Positions 8,000-17,472 are shown, counted from the stretch's first letter. The stretch is 64,000 bases of DNA from Jiangella alkaliphila (GCF_900105925.1 NZ_LT629791.1:4868001-4932000), one strand, 5' to 3'. Made by a program: numbers and translations. Notes: generated from the letters alone by a model not told the origin.

Positions 8000-9505
8000 A
8001 TGGACCTGCTGGACAACCTCGCGCTCGGCCTCGAGACCGCGTTCCAGCTCGAGAACGTCCTGTACTGCCTGCTCGGCGTCGTGCTGGGGACGGCGGTCGG
8101 CGTCCTGCCCGGCATCGGCCCGACGGCGACGATCGCGATGCTGCTGCCCATCACGTTCAGCCTGGAGCCGGTGCCCGCGCTGATCATGCTGGCCGGCATC
8201 TACTACGGGGCGCAGTACGGCGGCTCGACGACGGCCATCCTCATCAACCTGCCCGGTGAGTCCTCGGCCGCCGTCACCGCGATCGACGGCCACGAGATGG
8301 CCAGGCAGGGACGAGCCGGCCCGGCCCTGGCTGCCGCCGCGCTGGGTTCGTTCTTCGCCGGCACGGTCGCGACGGTCGTGCTGGCGGTGTTCGCGCCGCC
8401 GCTGGCGCGCGCGGCGCTGCAGTTCGGGTCGGCGGAGTACTTCTCACTGGTCGTGTTGGGCCTGATCGCCTCGATCGCGCTGGCCCGCGGCTCGACGCTG
8501 AAGGCGCTGGCGATGATCACGCTGGGCGTGCTGCTCGGGACCGTCGGGCAGGACATCTACACGGGGACGCCGCGGTTCACGATGGGCGCACGCGAGCTCT
8601 TCGGCGGCCTGGACTTCGTCTCCGTCGCCGTCGGTGTCTTCGGCGTGGCGGAGATCCTGCGCAACCTCGAGAACGAGAAGACGCGGACGGCGCTGGTCCG
8701 GCGCGTCAGCGGCCTGTGGCCCAGCCGCGAGGACCTTCGCCGCATCGTGGGGCCGGTCCTGCGCGGGACGGGACTGGGCTCGCTGCTGGGCGTGCTGCCG
8801 GGCGGCGGCCACGTGCTGGCCGCGTTCGCGTCGTACTCGGTGGAGAAGCGGATCTCGAAGACGCCGGAGCGCTTCGGCCGCGGCGCGATCGAGGGCGTGG
8901 CGGCACCGGAGTCGGCGAACAACGCCGCGGCGCAGACGTCGTTCATCCCGCTGCTGACCCTGGGCCTGCCGGCGCATCCGGTGATGGCGCTGATGATCGG
9001 CGCGTTCATCGTGCAGGGCATCACGCCCGGGCCCAACGTCATCGACGAGCAGCCGGCGCTGTTCTGGGGCCTGATCGCGTCGATGTGGATCGGGAACCTG
9101 CTGCTGGTCATGCTGAACCTGCCGCTGATCGGGCTCTGGGTGCGGATGCTGGCGATCCCGTACCAGTGGCTGTTCCCGGCGATCGTCGTGTTCGCCGCCA
9201 TCGGCACCTTCTCGCTGGACTTCAACGCCTTCGACGTCTACGCGGTCGCGGTGTTCGGGGTGCTGGGGTACGTCCTGATCAAGTGCGGCTGCGAGCCGGC
9301 TCCGCTGCTGCTGGGGTTCGTGCTCGGTCCGCTGCTGGAGGAGCACCTGCGCCGCGCGCTGATCATCTCCCGCGGCGATCCCTCGGTGTTCGTCACCCGC
9401 CCGATCTCGGCGGTGCTGCTGGCCCTCGCCCTCGGCGCCCTGGTAGTCGCCGTGCTGCCCGCCATCCGCCGCAAGCGGGAAGAAGTCTTTGTCGAGGACG
9501 ACTGA
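8000..9505 (+). CDS. tctA: Tripartite tricarboxylate transporter large permease TctA
   Basis: 501-residue integral membrane protein, full length for TctA, with about 11-12 TM helices. Motifs: VLGTAVGVLPGIGPTATIAMLLP, YGAQYGGSTTAILINLPGESSAAVTAIDGH and GVAAPESANNAAAQTSFIPLLTLGLP, the two conserved pore-loop regions of the family. ATG 8000 follows GGGGTG; an in-frame GTG at 7994 is the alternative. It imports the carboxylate delivered by TctC, driven by ion symport in known members. Confidence 0.95.
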   Translation: MDLLDNLALGLETAFQLENVLYCLLGVVLGTAVGVLPGIGPTATIAMLLPITFSLEPVPALIMLAGIYYGAQYGGSTTAILINLPGESSAAVTAIDGHEMARQGRAGPALAAAALGSFFAGTVATVVLAVFAPPLARAALQFGSAEYFSLVVLGLIASIALARGSTLKALAMITLGVLLGTVGQDIYTGTPRFTMGARELFGGLDFVSVAVGVFGVAEILRNLENEKTRTALVRRVSGLWPSREDLRRIVGPVLRGTGLGSLLGVLPGGGHVLAAFASYSVEKRISKTPERFGRGAIEGVAAPESANNAAAQTSFIPLLTLGLPAHPVMALMIGAFIVQGITPGPNVIDEQPALFWGLIASMWIGNLLLVMLNLPLIGLWVRMLAIPYQWLFPAIVVFAAIGTFSLDFNAFDVYAVAVFGVLGYVLIKCGCEPAPLLLGFVLGPLLEEHLRRALIISRGDPSVFVTRPISAVLLALALGALVVAVLPAIRRKREEVFVEDD

Positions 9506-9530
9506 CACCGCCGCCGGTAGTCTCGGGGCT

Positions 9531-12419
9531 GTGCCCGAGTCGGAGGTTTTCGTCCGTCTGCTGGGCGGCCCGGTCGAGGTGCTCCAGGGCACGGAGCGCG
9601 TCGCGTTGGCCCGCCGCCCGGCCGCGGTGCTGGCCGCGCTCGCGTTGCGGTTGAACGTGCCGGTGTCCTACGGCGTGATCGCGGAGTTGTTGTGGTCGCC
9701 CGACGAGTTGCCGGCCAGCCCGCGCCGGGCGATCCAGACCTACGCCTCCCGGCTGCGGGAAGTGATCGGGCGCGACGCGGTCGTCGCCCATGGGGACGGG
9801 TTGCGGCTGCAGCTGGACCCGGACCGGGTCGACCTGTACCGGTTCCGCCGTCTCGTCGACACCGACACCGGATCGCCACGCGAGGAACTCGACGCGTTGA
9901 GCCAGGCTCTCGATTTGTGGACCGGGGCTCCGCTGTCCGGGCTGGGGGTGGACCAGCTCGCCGAGGTCGAACGGCCGGCGCTGCTCGACGAGATCCTCAA
10001 CGTCGCCGAACGGCGCAACGAGCTGCGGCTGCGCCTGGGCGACCTCGACGAGGCGTTCATCGCGTCGCTGCGCCGCCTCACCGCGGAGCATCCGTGGCGC
10101 GAACGGACCTGGTGCCACCTGATGCTGGCGCTGTATCGCACCGGCCGCCAAGGCGAGGCACTCTCGACGTTCACCGACCTGGTCGGTGTGCTGCGCGACG
10201 GCCTGGGCATCGACCCCGGCGCCGAGGCCACCCAGCTGCACCAGCGGATGCTCGCCGCCGACCCGGACCTGCTCGACCCGACACCCCCGGCGACGGCGGG
10301 AGCCGGACCGGTGGCCGAGCCGCCCGCCCAGTTGCCGGCCGGCTCCCCCGCGTTCGTCGGCCGCCGCCGCGAACTGGCCGAGCTGGCGGCGCTGCTGGAC
10401 CGCCCCGCCGACCGGGTCCGCGTCGCCGTCGTGTCCGGACCCGCCGGCGTCGGCAAGACCACCACCGTGATCGAGGCCGCCCACCGGGCCCGCGCCCGCT
10501 TCCCCGACGGGCAGCTCTACACCGCCGGCAGCAACAGCGGCACCGCCGTGCCGGCCCGCGACCTGCTCGGCACCTTCCTGCGCGACCTCGGCACCACGAG
10601 CGCGGACATCCCCGCCTCACTGGCCGACCGCGCCGCCCTGTTCCGCTCCCTCTGCGCCAGACGGCGGCTGCTGATCGTCATCGACGACGCCCACTCCGCC
10701 GACCAGATCACCGACCTGCTGCCCGGCGCCGGCGACTGCGCCGTGCTGGTCACCAGCCGCCGCCGCATCGCCGTCCCGGCCAACCTCACCCTCGACCTCG
10801 ACACCATCACCACCGCCGAATCACACGAACTACTCGCCACCCTGGCCGGCGCCGCCCGACTGGCCGCCGAACCCGACGCCACCGCCGCCATCATCCACGC
10901 CTGCGCCGGCTCCCCGCTGGCGCTGCACATCATCGGCGGCCGCCTCGCCACCCGCCCGGCCTGGCCGCTCGCGCACCTGCGCGACCGGCTCACCGGACCC
11001 GGCCGGCTGGCCGAACTACGCCTGGACGGCCACTCCGTCCAAGCCGTCCTCGACGCCACCACCAGCACCCTCGACCCCACCGACGCCACCCGCTTCCACA
11101 CCCTCGGCACCCTCCCGGCCGACCTCGTCGACATCGAAACCGCCGCCGCCCTCTGGGAAACCGACCCCATCGAGGCCCGCGACCTGCTCGAACACCTCAG
11201 CGACATCCGCCTACTCGAACCAGCCGTACCCGGGTGCTACAGCTGGCACGACCTCATCGGCAGCTACCTCCGCGACCGCCCGGGGCACCGCGACGCCGCA
11301 GCTGTCCGGCGGGCACTGCGCCAAGCGATCGCGTCCGCAGCCAACGCGAACGACCGGCTCCGCCCCGGCGACCGCCCACACCACCCGATCGTCGCCACCA
11401 TCGACGCCGACGGGGTCATCTTCGCCGAACACAGTGACGTCCACGCCTGGCTGCACCCCCGCATAGCGCTGCTCACCGGCCTGGCCCGCGACGCCCTGAC
11501 CTCCCCGGACGAGAACCAGGCGCTCGAGGCCGCCGCACTGGCCGTCAACCTCGACAAGTTGCTCTACGAGTGCTGCGGTGCCGGACACGATACCGAGGAG
11601 CTGCTCCGCCTCATCACCGTCGCGCCGCTGCCGCCGGCCGCTGACCGTTACGTCGGCGCCGCCTGGCACAACCTCGCCTCGGGGCTGTCCGACCAGGGCC
11701 GGCTGGCGGAGGCCGACGAGGCGGCCGCGCAGGCGATCGTGATCTGGCGGCGCCTCGGCGACCGGTACGGCGAGGCAGCTCTGCTGAACAACCTCTCCGT
11801 CCTGCACGGCAAGCTGGGCGACTACGCCGCCGCCCTCGAGCTCATGCGCCAGTGCATGGCGGCTGCCGACGCACTGCCGGACATGCTCCGCAGCCGCTGC
11901 CAGGTCACGTTCGCCGATCTGCTCGCGCGCAGCGGTGATGCCGCCGCGGCCCAGGTGGCGCTGGCGGCGGCGCGCGCACTGCACGTGCCGGAGCCGGGCT
12001 CGATCCCGGAGTACCACGATCTGACCGCCGAGATCGAGGTCCACCTCGTGGCGGAGCGGCCGATCGAGGCGGTCGCCGCCGCCGAACGCGCCGTCACGGC
12101 GGCCCGGGAGATGCACGCCAGCCAATGGATCGCCCGGTCGACCTTATTGCTCGCCCGAGCCCGCCGGCTGGCCGGGCAGCACAGCCTGGACACCGCCGCC
12201 GCAGGACTGCAGCACCTCATCGGACTTCACTACGGGAACGTCCAGTGGACCTGCGAGGCGCTGATCGAGCTCGCCCACGCGCACCGCGCCCGCGGCGACC
12301 TCCACAGCGCCGACGCCTGCGTCGCGGAGGCGACCCGCCTCGCCGACCAGGCCGGACTCCGCGGCACCCCCTGGGCCGACGCGCTGTTCAGGCAGTTCGT
12401 CACCACGCCGCAGCCGTGA
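9531..12419 (+). CDS. SARP/AfsR-type regulator: OmpR-like DNA-binding + BTAD + NB-ARC ATPase + TPR
   Basis: About 962 residues. The N-terminal winged helix (VRLLGGPVEVLQGTERVAL, ELLWSPDELPASPRRAIQTYASRLR) is followed by a bacterial transcriptional activation domain to about residue 250. An NB-ARC ATPase follows (FVGRRRELAELAALL, Walker A GPAGVGKTTTV, Walker B LLIVIDDAHSA), then C-terminal TPR-like helices. This is the AfsR/DnrI-type layout of antibiotic and stress activators. GTG 9531 gives a normal SARP N-terminus; TTG 9489 would overlap tctA. No biosynthetic cluster adjoins it, so its target is unknown. Confidence 0.85.
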   Translation: MPESEVFVRLLGGPVEVLQGTERVALARRPAAVLAALALRLNVPVSYGVIAELLWSPDELPASPRRAIQTYASRLREVIGRDAVVAHGDGLRLQLDPDRVDLYRFRRLVDTDTGSPREELDALSQALDLWTGAPLSGLGVDQLAEVERPALLDEILNVAERRNELRLRLGDLDEAFIASLRRLTAEHPWRERTWCHLMLALYRTGRQGEALSTFTDLVGVLRDGLGIDPGAEATQLHQRMLAADPDLLDPTPPATAGAGPVAEPPAQLPAGSPAFVGRRRELAELAALLDRPADRVRVAVVSGPAGVGKTTTVIEAAHRARARFPDGQLYTAGSNSGTAVPARDLLGTFLRDLGTTSADIPASLADRAALFRSLCARRRLLIVIDDAHSADQITDLLPGAGDCAVLVTSRRRIAVPANLTLDLDTITTAESHELLATLAGAARLAAEPDATAAIIHACAGSPLALHIIGGRLATRPAWPLAHLRDRLTGPGRLAELRLDGHSVQAVLDATTSTLDPTDATRFHTLGTLPADLVDIETAAALWETDPIEARDLLEHLSDIRLLEPAVPGCYSWHDLIGSYLRDRPGHRDAAAVRRALRQAIASAANANDRLRPGDRPHHPIVATIDADGVIFAEHSDVHAWLHPRIALLTGLARDALTSPDENQALEAAALAVNLDKLLYECCGAGHDTEELLRLITVAPLPPAADRYVGAAWHNLASGLSDQGRLAEADEAAAQAIVIWRRLGDRYGEAALLNNLSVLHGKLGDYAAALELMRQCMAAADALPDMLRSRCQVTFADLLARSGDAAAAQVALAAARALHVPEPGSIPEYHDLTAEIEVHLVAERPIEAVAAAERAVTAAREMHASQWIARSTLLLARARRLAGQHSLDTAAAGLQHLIGLHYGNVQWTCEALIELAHAHRARGDLHSADACVAEATRLADQAGLRGTPWADALFRQFVTTPQP

Positions 12420-12438
12420 CCTCGTCGCCTGGCCGCGG

Positions 12439-12498
12439 CTAGGGTGTGTCTCCCAAGTCCATGGCCTACTGCGCGGCGACTTGGGAGACACACCCTAG
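12439..12498. terminator. 21-bp perfect inverted repeat flanked by CTAG, bidirectional terminator or IS-end relic
   Basis: Bases 12439-12459 are the exact reverse complement of 12478-12498, with an 18-base loop. It sits between two convergent genes and includes the TetR stop codon, so it would end both transcripts. The outer ends read CTAG-GGTGTGTCTCCCAAG, and the flanking CTAG pair and GGGTGTGTCTCC arms also resemble insertion-sequence terminal repeats. A small palindromic element captured as a terminator is possible. Confidence 0.65.
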
Positions 12499-13079
12499 AG
12501 CCGTAGCAACCGGGCGATGCCGTACTCGAACCGGGCGTCGAAGGAGTCGGCGACCATGAGCTCCGGGCCGACCCGCGCCAGCGCCGGGTAGCTGCCGTCC
12601 AGCAGCCGCTCGAGCTTGCTCTCGGGCGGGTCGGACGGCGTCTGCTCCTCCTGGGTGAGCCCGATGGTGAAGTAGACGACCGCCCAGCACAGCCGGGCGG
12701 CGTCGGCCTCGGCGTAGCCGGCCTCCAGCAGCGAACCGACGATGGTGTCGGCGACGTGCAGGGTCTTGCCGGTGCCGGTGTGGGTGCCGGCCACCAGCCG
12801 GCCGCCGTCGCGGTGCGCCAGCATCGACGCGCGGTACCGGCCGGCGAGGGTGCGCACCCGCTCGACGGGGTCGGCCGGTAGGTCGTCGGTGCGGACGGCG
12901 CCGACGATGGCGTCGGCCATGGTGTCGATCAGCGACTGCTTGGTCTTGACGTACCAGCTGACCGAGTTGAGGTGGGCGCCGAGTGTGCGAGCGACCCCGC
13001 GCAGCGACAGCTTCTCCAGCCCGTCGGCCTCGAGCGTCGTGAACGCGGCGGCAACGACGTCGTCCTGAGTCCAGCGCAT
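12495..13079 (-). CDS. TetR/AcrR-family regulator with TetR_C-type ligand domain
   Basis: 194 residues. The helix-turn-helix lies at the N-terminus (DDVVAAAFTTLEADGLEKLSLRGVARTLGAHLNSVSWYVKTKQSLIDTM, about residues 5-55), followed by a TetR-class C-terminal domain (LLEAGYAEADAARLCWAVVYFTIGLTQEEQ). It lies 31 bases after the SDR gene on the same strand. Most likely it represses the SDR gene through the paired palindromes at 13933-13987 and responds to a small hydrophobic ligand (inference). Confidence 0.85.
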   Translation of the reverse strand: MRWTQDDVVAAAFTTLEADGLEKLSLRGVARTLGAHLNSVSWYVKTKQSLIDTMADAIVGAVRTDDLPADPVERVRTLAGRYRASMLAHRDGGRLVAGTHTGTGKTLHVADTIVGSLLEAGYAEADAARLCWAVVYFTIGLTQEEQTPSDPPESKLERLLDGSYPALARVGPELMVADSFDARFEYGIARLLRL

Positions 13080-13109
13080 GGCGTTCAGACCCTAGCGCAC
13101 GGCGACCGG

Positions 13110-13919
13110 TCAGAACGCCGCTCGCGACACGTCGTCCCAGCGCTCCCATTCCTCGATCCGGGCCGCGTACTCCTGCTTGATCAGCGGCAGCGGCGCCGGC
13201 CCGAAGAAGATCCGCAGCGGCGGCTCCTCGGCGTCGACGACCCGCAGGATGGCCGTACGGGTGGCGCCCGGGTCGCCGCGCTTCCCGGCCGGCCGGGCCA
13301 TCGCGGCCCGGACGTCGTCGTAGACGGCGGACCGCTCGGCGTGCACCGCCGACGGGCCGGCCCAGTCGGTGGCGTAGCCGGCCGGCTCGACCAGCGTGAC
13401 CTTGACGCCGAACGCCTTCACCTCGGCGGCGAGGCTGGCGGTGAAGCCCTCCAGCCCGAACTTGGAGGCGTGGTAAAGCCCCAGGCCGGGCAGCGAGTAC
13501 ACGCCGGCGATCGACGACACCTGGATCAGGTGGCCGCTCCCCCGGGCGCGCAGGTGCGGCAGCGCGGCCTGGGTGACCCACAGCGGCCCCAGCAGGTTGA
13601 CGTCGAGCTGGTCGCGGGCCTGCTGCTCGGTCACCTCCTCGACCGTGCCGAACAGGCCGTACCCGGCGTTGTTGACCACGACGTCGAGCCCGCCGAAGTG
13701 CGACACGGCCCGCTGTACGGCCGTGGCGACGGCGGCCCGATCGGTGACGTCGGCCTGGAGCGGCAGCACGGCGTCGCCGTACTTCGCGGCCAGGTCGTCG
13801 AACGCACCGGCGGAGCGGCTCAGTGCCGCCACCCGGTCGCCGCGCTCGAGCGCGGCCTCGGTCCACTCGCGGCCGAAGCCCTTGGACGCTCCGGTGATGA
13901 GCCAGGTCTTGCTGGACAT
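13110..13919 (-). CDS. SDR-family oxidoreductase
   Basis: 269-residue NAD(P)-dependent short-chain dehydrogenase. Cofactor motif TGASKGFGREW at residues 9-19, NNAGYG, catalytic Ser in IQVSSIAGVY and YHASKFG (Tyr-x-x-x-Lys). ATG 13919 is chosen because AAGGAGGT lies just upstream; the longer frame would translate the operator region. Its promoter carries two copies of a 15-base palindrome, and the TetR gene follows, so expression is probably derepressed by a substrate. The substrate is unknown. Confidence 0.9.
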   Translation of the reverse strand: MSSKTWLITGASKGFGREWTEAALERGDRVAALSRSAGAFDDLAAKYGDAVLPLQADVTDRAAVATAVQRAVSHFGGLDVVVNNAGYGLFGTVEEVTEQQARDQLDVNLLGPLWVTQAALPHLRARGSGHLIQVSSIAGVYSLPGLGLYHASKFGLEGFTASLAAEVKAFGVKVTLVEPAGYATDWAGPSAVHAERSAVYDDVRAAMARPAGKRGDPGATRTAILRVVDAEEPPLRIFFGPAPLPLIKQEYAARIEEWERWDDVSRAAF

Positions 13920-13932
13920 GGTGACCTCCTTG

Positions 13933-13987
13933 TTTTGGTCAGTGACCAAGTTCTCTTCGTTCGAGTAAACTTGGTCACTGACCAAAA
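13933..13987. promoter_or_regulatory. Twin TetR-type operators TTGGTCASTGACCAA
   Basis: Two copies of the palindrome TTGGTCASTGACCAA occur at 13935-13949 and 13971-13985, centres 36 bases apart. They are embedded in a larger perfect 20-bp inverted repeat (13933-13952 with 13968-13987). They lie immediately upstream of the SDR start codon. Such 15-base palindromes are typical TetR-family sites, and the SDR-linked TetR is the natural candidate to bind them. Confidence 0.7.
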
Positions 13988-14001
13988 TGTCAAGAGGGCA
14001 C

Positions 14002-14685
14002 TCAGCCGGCCTTCGCCGCCGCGGCGCGGATGAGGTCGGCCACGACCGTCGGCCGCGAGACGTAGACGGCGTGGCTGCCCGGCGTCTCGACGATGGTCGC
14101 GCCGGTGCGCTCGGCCATCGACGCCTGGGCGGCCGGCGGGATCATCCGGTCCTCGCTGACGTGCAGGTACCAGCTCGGCTTCAGCCGCCAGGCCGCCTCG
14201 GTGACGGCGCCGCCCAGTGCGTCGACGCCCCACGGCACCTGCGAGTCGGCCAGGAAGGCCGCGTCCTCGGCGGAGAGGTCACCGGCGAACGCGGCGTGGA
14301 ACTCGGCCCGGTCGAGGAACAGGTAGCCGTTGACCGGCGGCATGATCGGCGGCTGCGGGCCGTCGGCCGGGAAGGTCGCGAGCAGCGAGTTCACCGACTC
14401 CCCCTGGTCGGGCACGAACGCCGTGATGTACACCAGTGCGGCCACCGCGTCGTGCGTGCCGGCCTCGGTGATGACCGCGCCGCCGTAGGAGTGGCCGACG
14501 AGCACGACCGGACCGTCGATGCTGTCGAGCACGTCGCGCGTGGTCGCGGCGTCGTCGGCGAGGGACTTCGTGGGGTTCTGCACGACGCGGACGTCGAAGC
14601 CGTCGGCGCGCAGCTCGTCGTAGACGGCGCGCCAGCCGGACCCGTCGACGAACCCGCCGTGGACGAGGACGATGGTGGGACTCAT
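14002..14685 (-). CDS. Alpha/beta-fold hydrolase
   Basis: 227 residues. Motifs: PTIVLVHGGFVDGSGW (oxyanion loop, residues 3-18), nucleophile elbow GHSYGG (Ser about 80) and a C-terminal SHAVYVSRP with the likely catalytic His. It resembles the small esterase/salicylate-esterase-like family. ATG 14685 follows GAAGGAGT. The gene lies upstream of the SDR operator on the same strand, so it may be a separate unit. Substrate unknown. Confidence 0.85.
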   Translation of the reverse strand: MSPTIVLVHGGFVDGSGWRAVYDELRADGFDVRVVQNPTKSLADDAATTRDVLDSIDGPVVLVGHSYGGAVITEAGTHDAVAALVYITAFVPDQGESVNSLLATFPADGPQPPIMPPVNGYLFLDRAEFHAAFAGDLSAEDAAFLADSQVPWGVDALGGAVTEAAWRLKPSWYLHVSEDRMIPPAAQASMAERTGATIVETPGSHAVYVSRPTVVADLIRAAAAKAG

Positions 14686-14763
14686 GGTGACTCCTTCGAT
14701 CGGTGTGGACACGATCGAACCTAGGCAGCGCGCCGGCCGCCGGAATCCGTCAGATGACGTAGC

Positions 14764-17472
14764 TCAGTGGCGCCGGCGTTCCAGGGCGTCGCGCAGCGCG
14801 CCACGCGAGCCGATGCCGAGCTTCGGGAACACCCGCGACAGGTGCGTCGACACGGTCCGCGGCGAGAGGTAGAGCTGGGCCGCGATCTCCTTGTTCGTGA
14901 GCCCGGTCGCCGCGAGCCGCGCGACGGTGGCCTCCTGCGGCGTCAGCTCGTCTCCGCCCGGGTCGATGCCGCCCGCGGCGCGCAGCTCGCGCACCGCCCG
15001 GCCGGCCCACGGCGCGGCGCGCAGGTCGCGGAAGGCGTCGACGGCGGCGGCCAGCTGGGCCCGGGCATCGGCCGGCGCGTGCGCGCGGCGCAGCTGCTCG
15101 CCGTACACGAGCTGGACCCGGGCGCGGTCGAACGGCCAGCGCTCAGCGCCGGACGCGGCCAGCACGAGGTCGAAGCGGTCGCGCCAGTCCGCGGGGTCGG
15201 TGAGCGCACCGGCGGCGCCGACCAGCAGGCCGAGGCGATCCGAGAGCAGGCCCAGCCCGGCCTCCTCGGCGGCGCGGACGTGCGCGGCGGCCACCGCCGT
15301 CCGGCCCGACCGCGTCGCGGCCTCGACCAGGTCGAACACCAGCCAGACGGCGTGCGGCAGGAACGGCTGCAGGGTGCCGGCCGGGCTGACCGAGGCCGCG
15401 TGCCGGTACGCCGACTCGAACCGGCCGTGCGGGAGCTGCAGCAGGCAGCGCACGTGCGAGGCGTACGCGGCCAGCGTGTAGAGCCGGCGCGGCGCCGCCC
15501 ACAGCAGCAGCTGCTCGGCCGCTTCGTCGGCGACCGCCTCGCGGCCCCGGGCGGCGTCGGCCATCGCGCGCAGATACCGCCCGGGCGCCGCCGTCAGCGC
15601 GTACCCGAGCTCGTCGCAGAGCCGCAGGCCGTCGTCCACGACCTGCTCGAGCTCGTCCCACCGGCCTCGGACCCAGGCGTCGAGCCCGATCAGGAACAGC
15701 GACTCGATCTCCTTCGCGACCGCGCCGCCGCGGCGGCCGTCGTCGATGACCCGCCACAGCGGCTCGCGGGCGCGGCCCACCCGGTCGAGGTGGGCGGCCG
15801 CGGTGGCGACCCGGGTGATCCGCACCGGGTCCGAGCTGAACCGGAGCCCGTCGAGGGCGGCGTCGAGGCGGCCGACGACGGAGACGTCGCCGCGCGCGGG
15901 GTCACCGAAGGCGACGTCGAGCAGCGCGAGGAGCTCCGGCAGCTCCGGGAGGACGCGGGCGAACTGCCGGTGGGTGTCGGCCCAGAACTCGGCCCGGCCG
16001 GCGTAGAACCCGACGGCCACCAGGGTGTGCAGTGCCTCGACGGTCGGGTCGTCGGCGGCGTCGAGCGGGCCGGGCAGTGCGTCGAGCGCCGCGACCAGCA
16101 GCCGCTGTGCGCTCGACGCGTCGCCCTCGCCGTTGAGCAGCTGGTAGGCCGCCGCCGTCACCGCGGCCAGTGACGGCGCGCCGTCCGGCTCGGGCTGGGC
16201 GTCGACCAGCAGCCGCGGGCCGGCCTGTAGCTGGCCGGTCACGTGCGACCCGAGATAGGCGGCGCGGGCCACCCGACGGGCGCGGTCGGCGCGGGCCGGG
16301 CTCAGCTCCGCCGCGCGGAGCATCGCAGCGGTGGCGCGCGTGCTGTTCCCGGCGTGCAGCAGGTCGCCGGAGACGGCCTCGAGCAGCCGGGCGACGTCCT
16401 CGTCCGGCCCCGAAGCGGACTGCCCGAGGTGCCACGCGCGCCGCTGCGGGTCCAGCCGGAACGCCTCCGCGAGCAGGGCGTGGGCGTGCCGCCGCTCCTC
16501 GCTGGCCGACAGCTCGACCACGGCCGACCGGAGCAGCGGGTGGCGGAACTCCAGCCGGCCCGACCGCGGGTTGAGCCGGACGATGCCGGCCCGTTCGGCC
16601 GGGGCGAGGTCGTCCTGGCCGGTGGGCATCCGGGTGCACTGCTCCAGCGTCATGCTGTTCTCCGCGCCGGCGAGCACCACGAACAGCAGCAGCTCCCGGG
16701 TGCCGCCGGGCAGGTCGCGCAGCCGCCGGGCGTAGAGGGCGGTCAGCCGCTCGGTCAGCGGCAGCGTGTCGGTGAGCGGCCGCGGGTCGGCGTCCAGCGC
16801 CGCCGGGAGGTCGAGCAGCGCGAGCGGGTTGCCCAGCGCCTCGGCGCGGATGCGCCGCCGCACGTTCGCCGGGAGGGCCGGGAACCGGTCGGCCAGCAGG
16901 GCGTCGGCGCTCCGCTCCGACAGCGGCGGCAGGACGTGCGCGTCGAACCCGCTGCGGACGAACACGTTCTCCAGCTCCGACCGCGCCGCGACCAGCAGCC
17001 GGACGGCGGCGTCGCGGAGCCGGCGGGCGACGTACGCGAGCGCCATCGCGCTGGCGAGGTCCAGCCATGGCGCGTCGTCGACGACCAGCATGAGCGGCCG
17101 GTCGGCCGCGACCCGCGTCAGCAGCGCCAGGGCCGCGGCGCCGGCCAGCAGCTGGGCCGGCGGCGGCCCCGGCTCGAGCCCGCAGATGACGGCGACGGCG
17201 TGGCGGTGCGCCTCGTCCAGCGCCGGCAGCTGGTCGAGCAGGGGGTGCAGCACCAGGTTGAGCGCGCCGTAGGTGAGGTCGGCCTCGTACTCCAGCGCGG
17301 TGGCCCGCAGCACGCGCCGTCCGGCCCGCTCGGCCTGCTCGGCGCCGGCGTCGAGCAGGGCGGTCTTGCCGGCCCCGGGCTCGCCGCTGAACAGCAGCAC
17401 CGGCCCGAACTCCGGTGCGCCGCGGGCGAAGGCGGCCATCAGGCCCAGCTCCGCCTCGCGCCCGAACAGCAT
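14764..17472 (-). CDS. Large LuxR-family (LAL) regulator with AAA ATPase domain
   Basis: 902-residue ATP-dependent transcription activator of the LAL/MalT-like type. Order: N-terminal LFGREAELGLM, Walker A FSGEPGAGKTALL, Walker B LMLVVDDAPWLD, a long helical repeat region, and a C-terminal LuxR helix-turn-helix LTPQEATVARLAATGLTNKEIAAQLYLSPRTVSTHLSRVFPKLGI. Length is typical. The neighbouring alpha/beta hydrolase and methyltransferase/MFS genes are candidate targets, but nothing in the sequence proves it. Confidence 0.9.
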   Translation of the reverse strand: MLFGREAELGLMAAFARGAPEFGPVLLFSGEPGAGKTALLDAGAEQAERAGRRVLRATALEYEADLTYGALNLVLHPLLDQLPALDEAHRHAVAVICGLEPGPPPAQLLAGAAALALLTRVAADRPLMLVVDDAPWLDLASAMALAYVARRLRDAAVRLLVAARSELENVFVRSGFDAHVLPPLSERSADALLADRFPALPANVRRRIRAEALGNPLALLDLPAALDADPRPLTDTLPLTERLTALYARRLRDLPGGTRELLLFVVLAGAENSMTLEQCTRMPTGQDDLAPAERAGIVRLNPRSGRLEFRHPLLRSAVVELSASEERRHAHALLAEAFRLDPQRRAWHLGQSASGPDEDVARLLEAVSGDLLHAGNSTRATAAMLRAAELSPARADRARRVARAAYLGSHVTGQLQAGPRLLVDAQPEPDGAPSLAAVTAAAYQLLNGEGDASSAQRLLVAALDALPGPLDAADDPTVEALHTLVAVGFYAGRAEFWADTHRQFARVLPELPELLALLDVAFGDPARGDVSVVGRLDAALDGLRFSSDPVRITRVATAAAHLDRVGRAREPLWRVIDDGRRGGAVAKEIESLFLIGLDAWVRGRWDELEQVVDDGLRLCDELGYALTAAPGRYLRAMADAARGREAVADEAAEQLLLWAAPRRLYTLAAYASHVRCLLQLPHGRFESAYRHAASVSPAGTLQPFLPHAVWLVFDLVEAATRSGRTAVAAAHVRAAEEAGLGLLSDRLGLLVGAAGALTDPADWRDRFDLVLAASGAERWPFDRARVQLVYGEQLRRAHAPADARAQLAAAVDAFRDLRAAPWAGRAVRELRAAGGIDPGGDELTPQEATVARLAATGLTNKEIAAQLYLSPRTVSTHLSRVFPKLGIGSRGALRDALERRRH

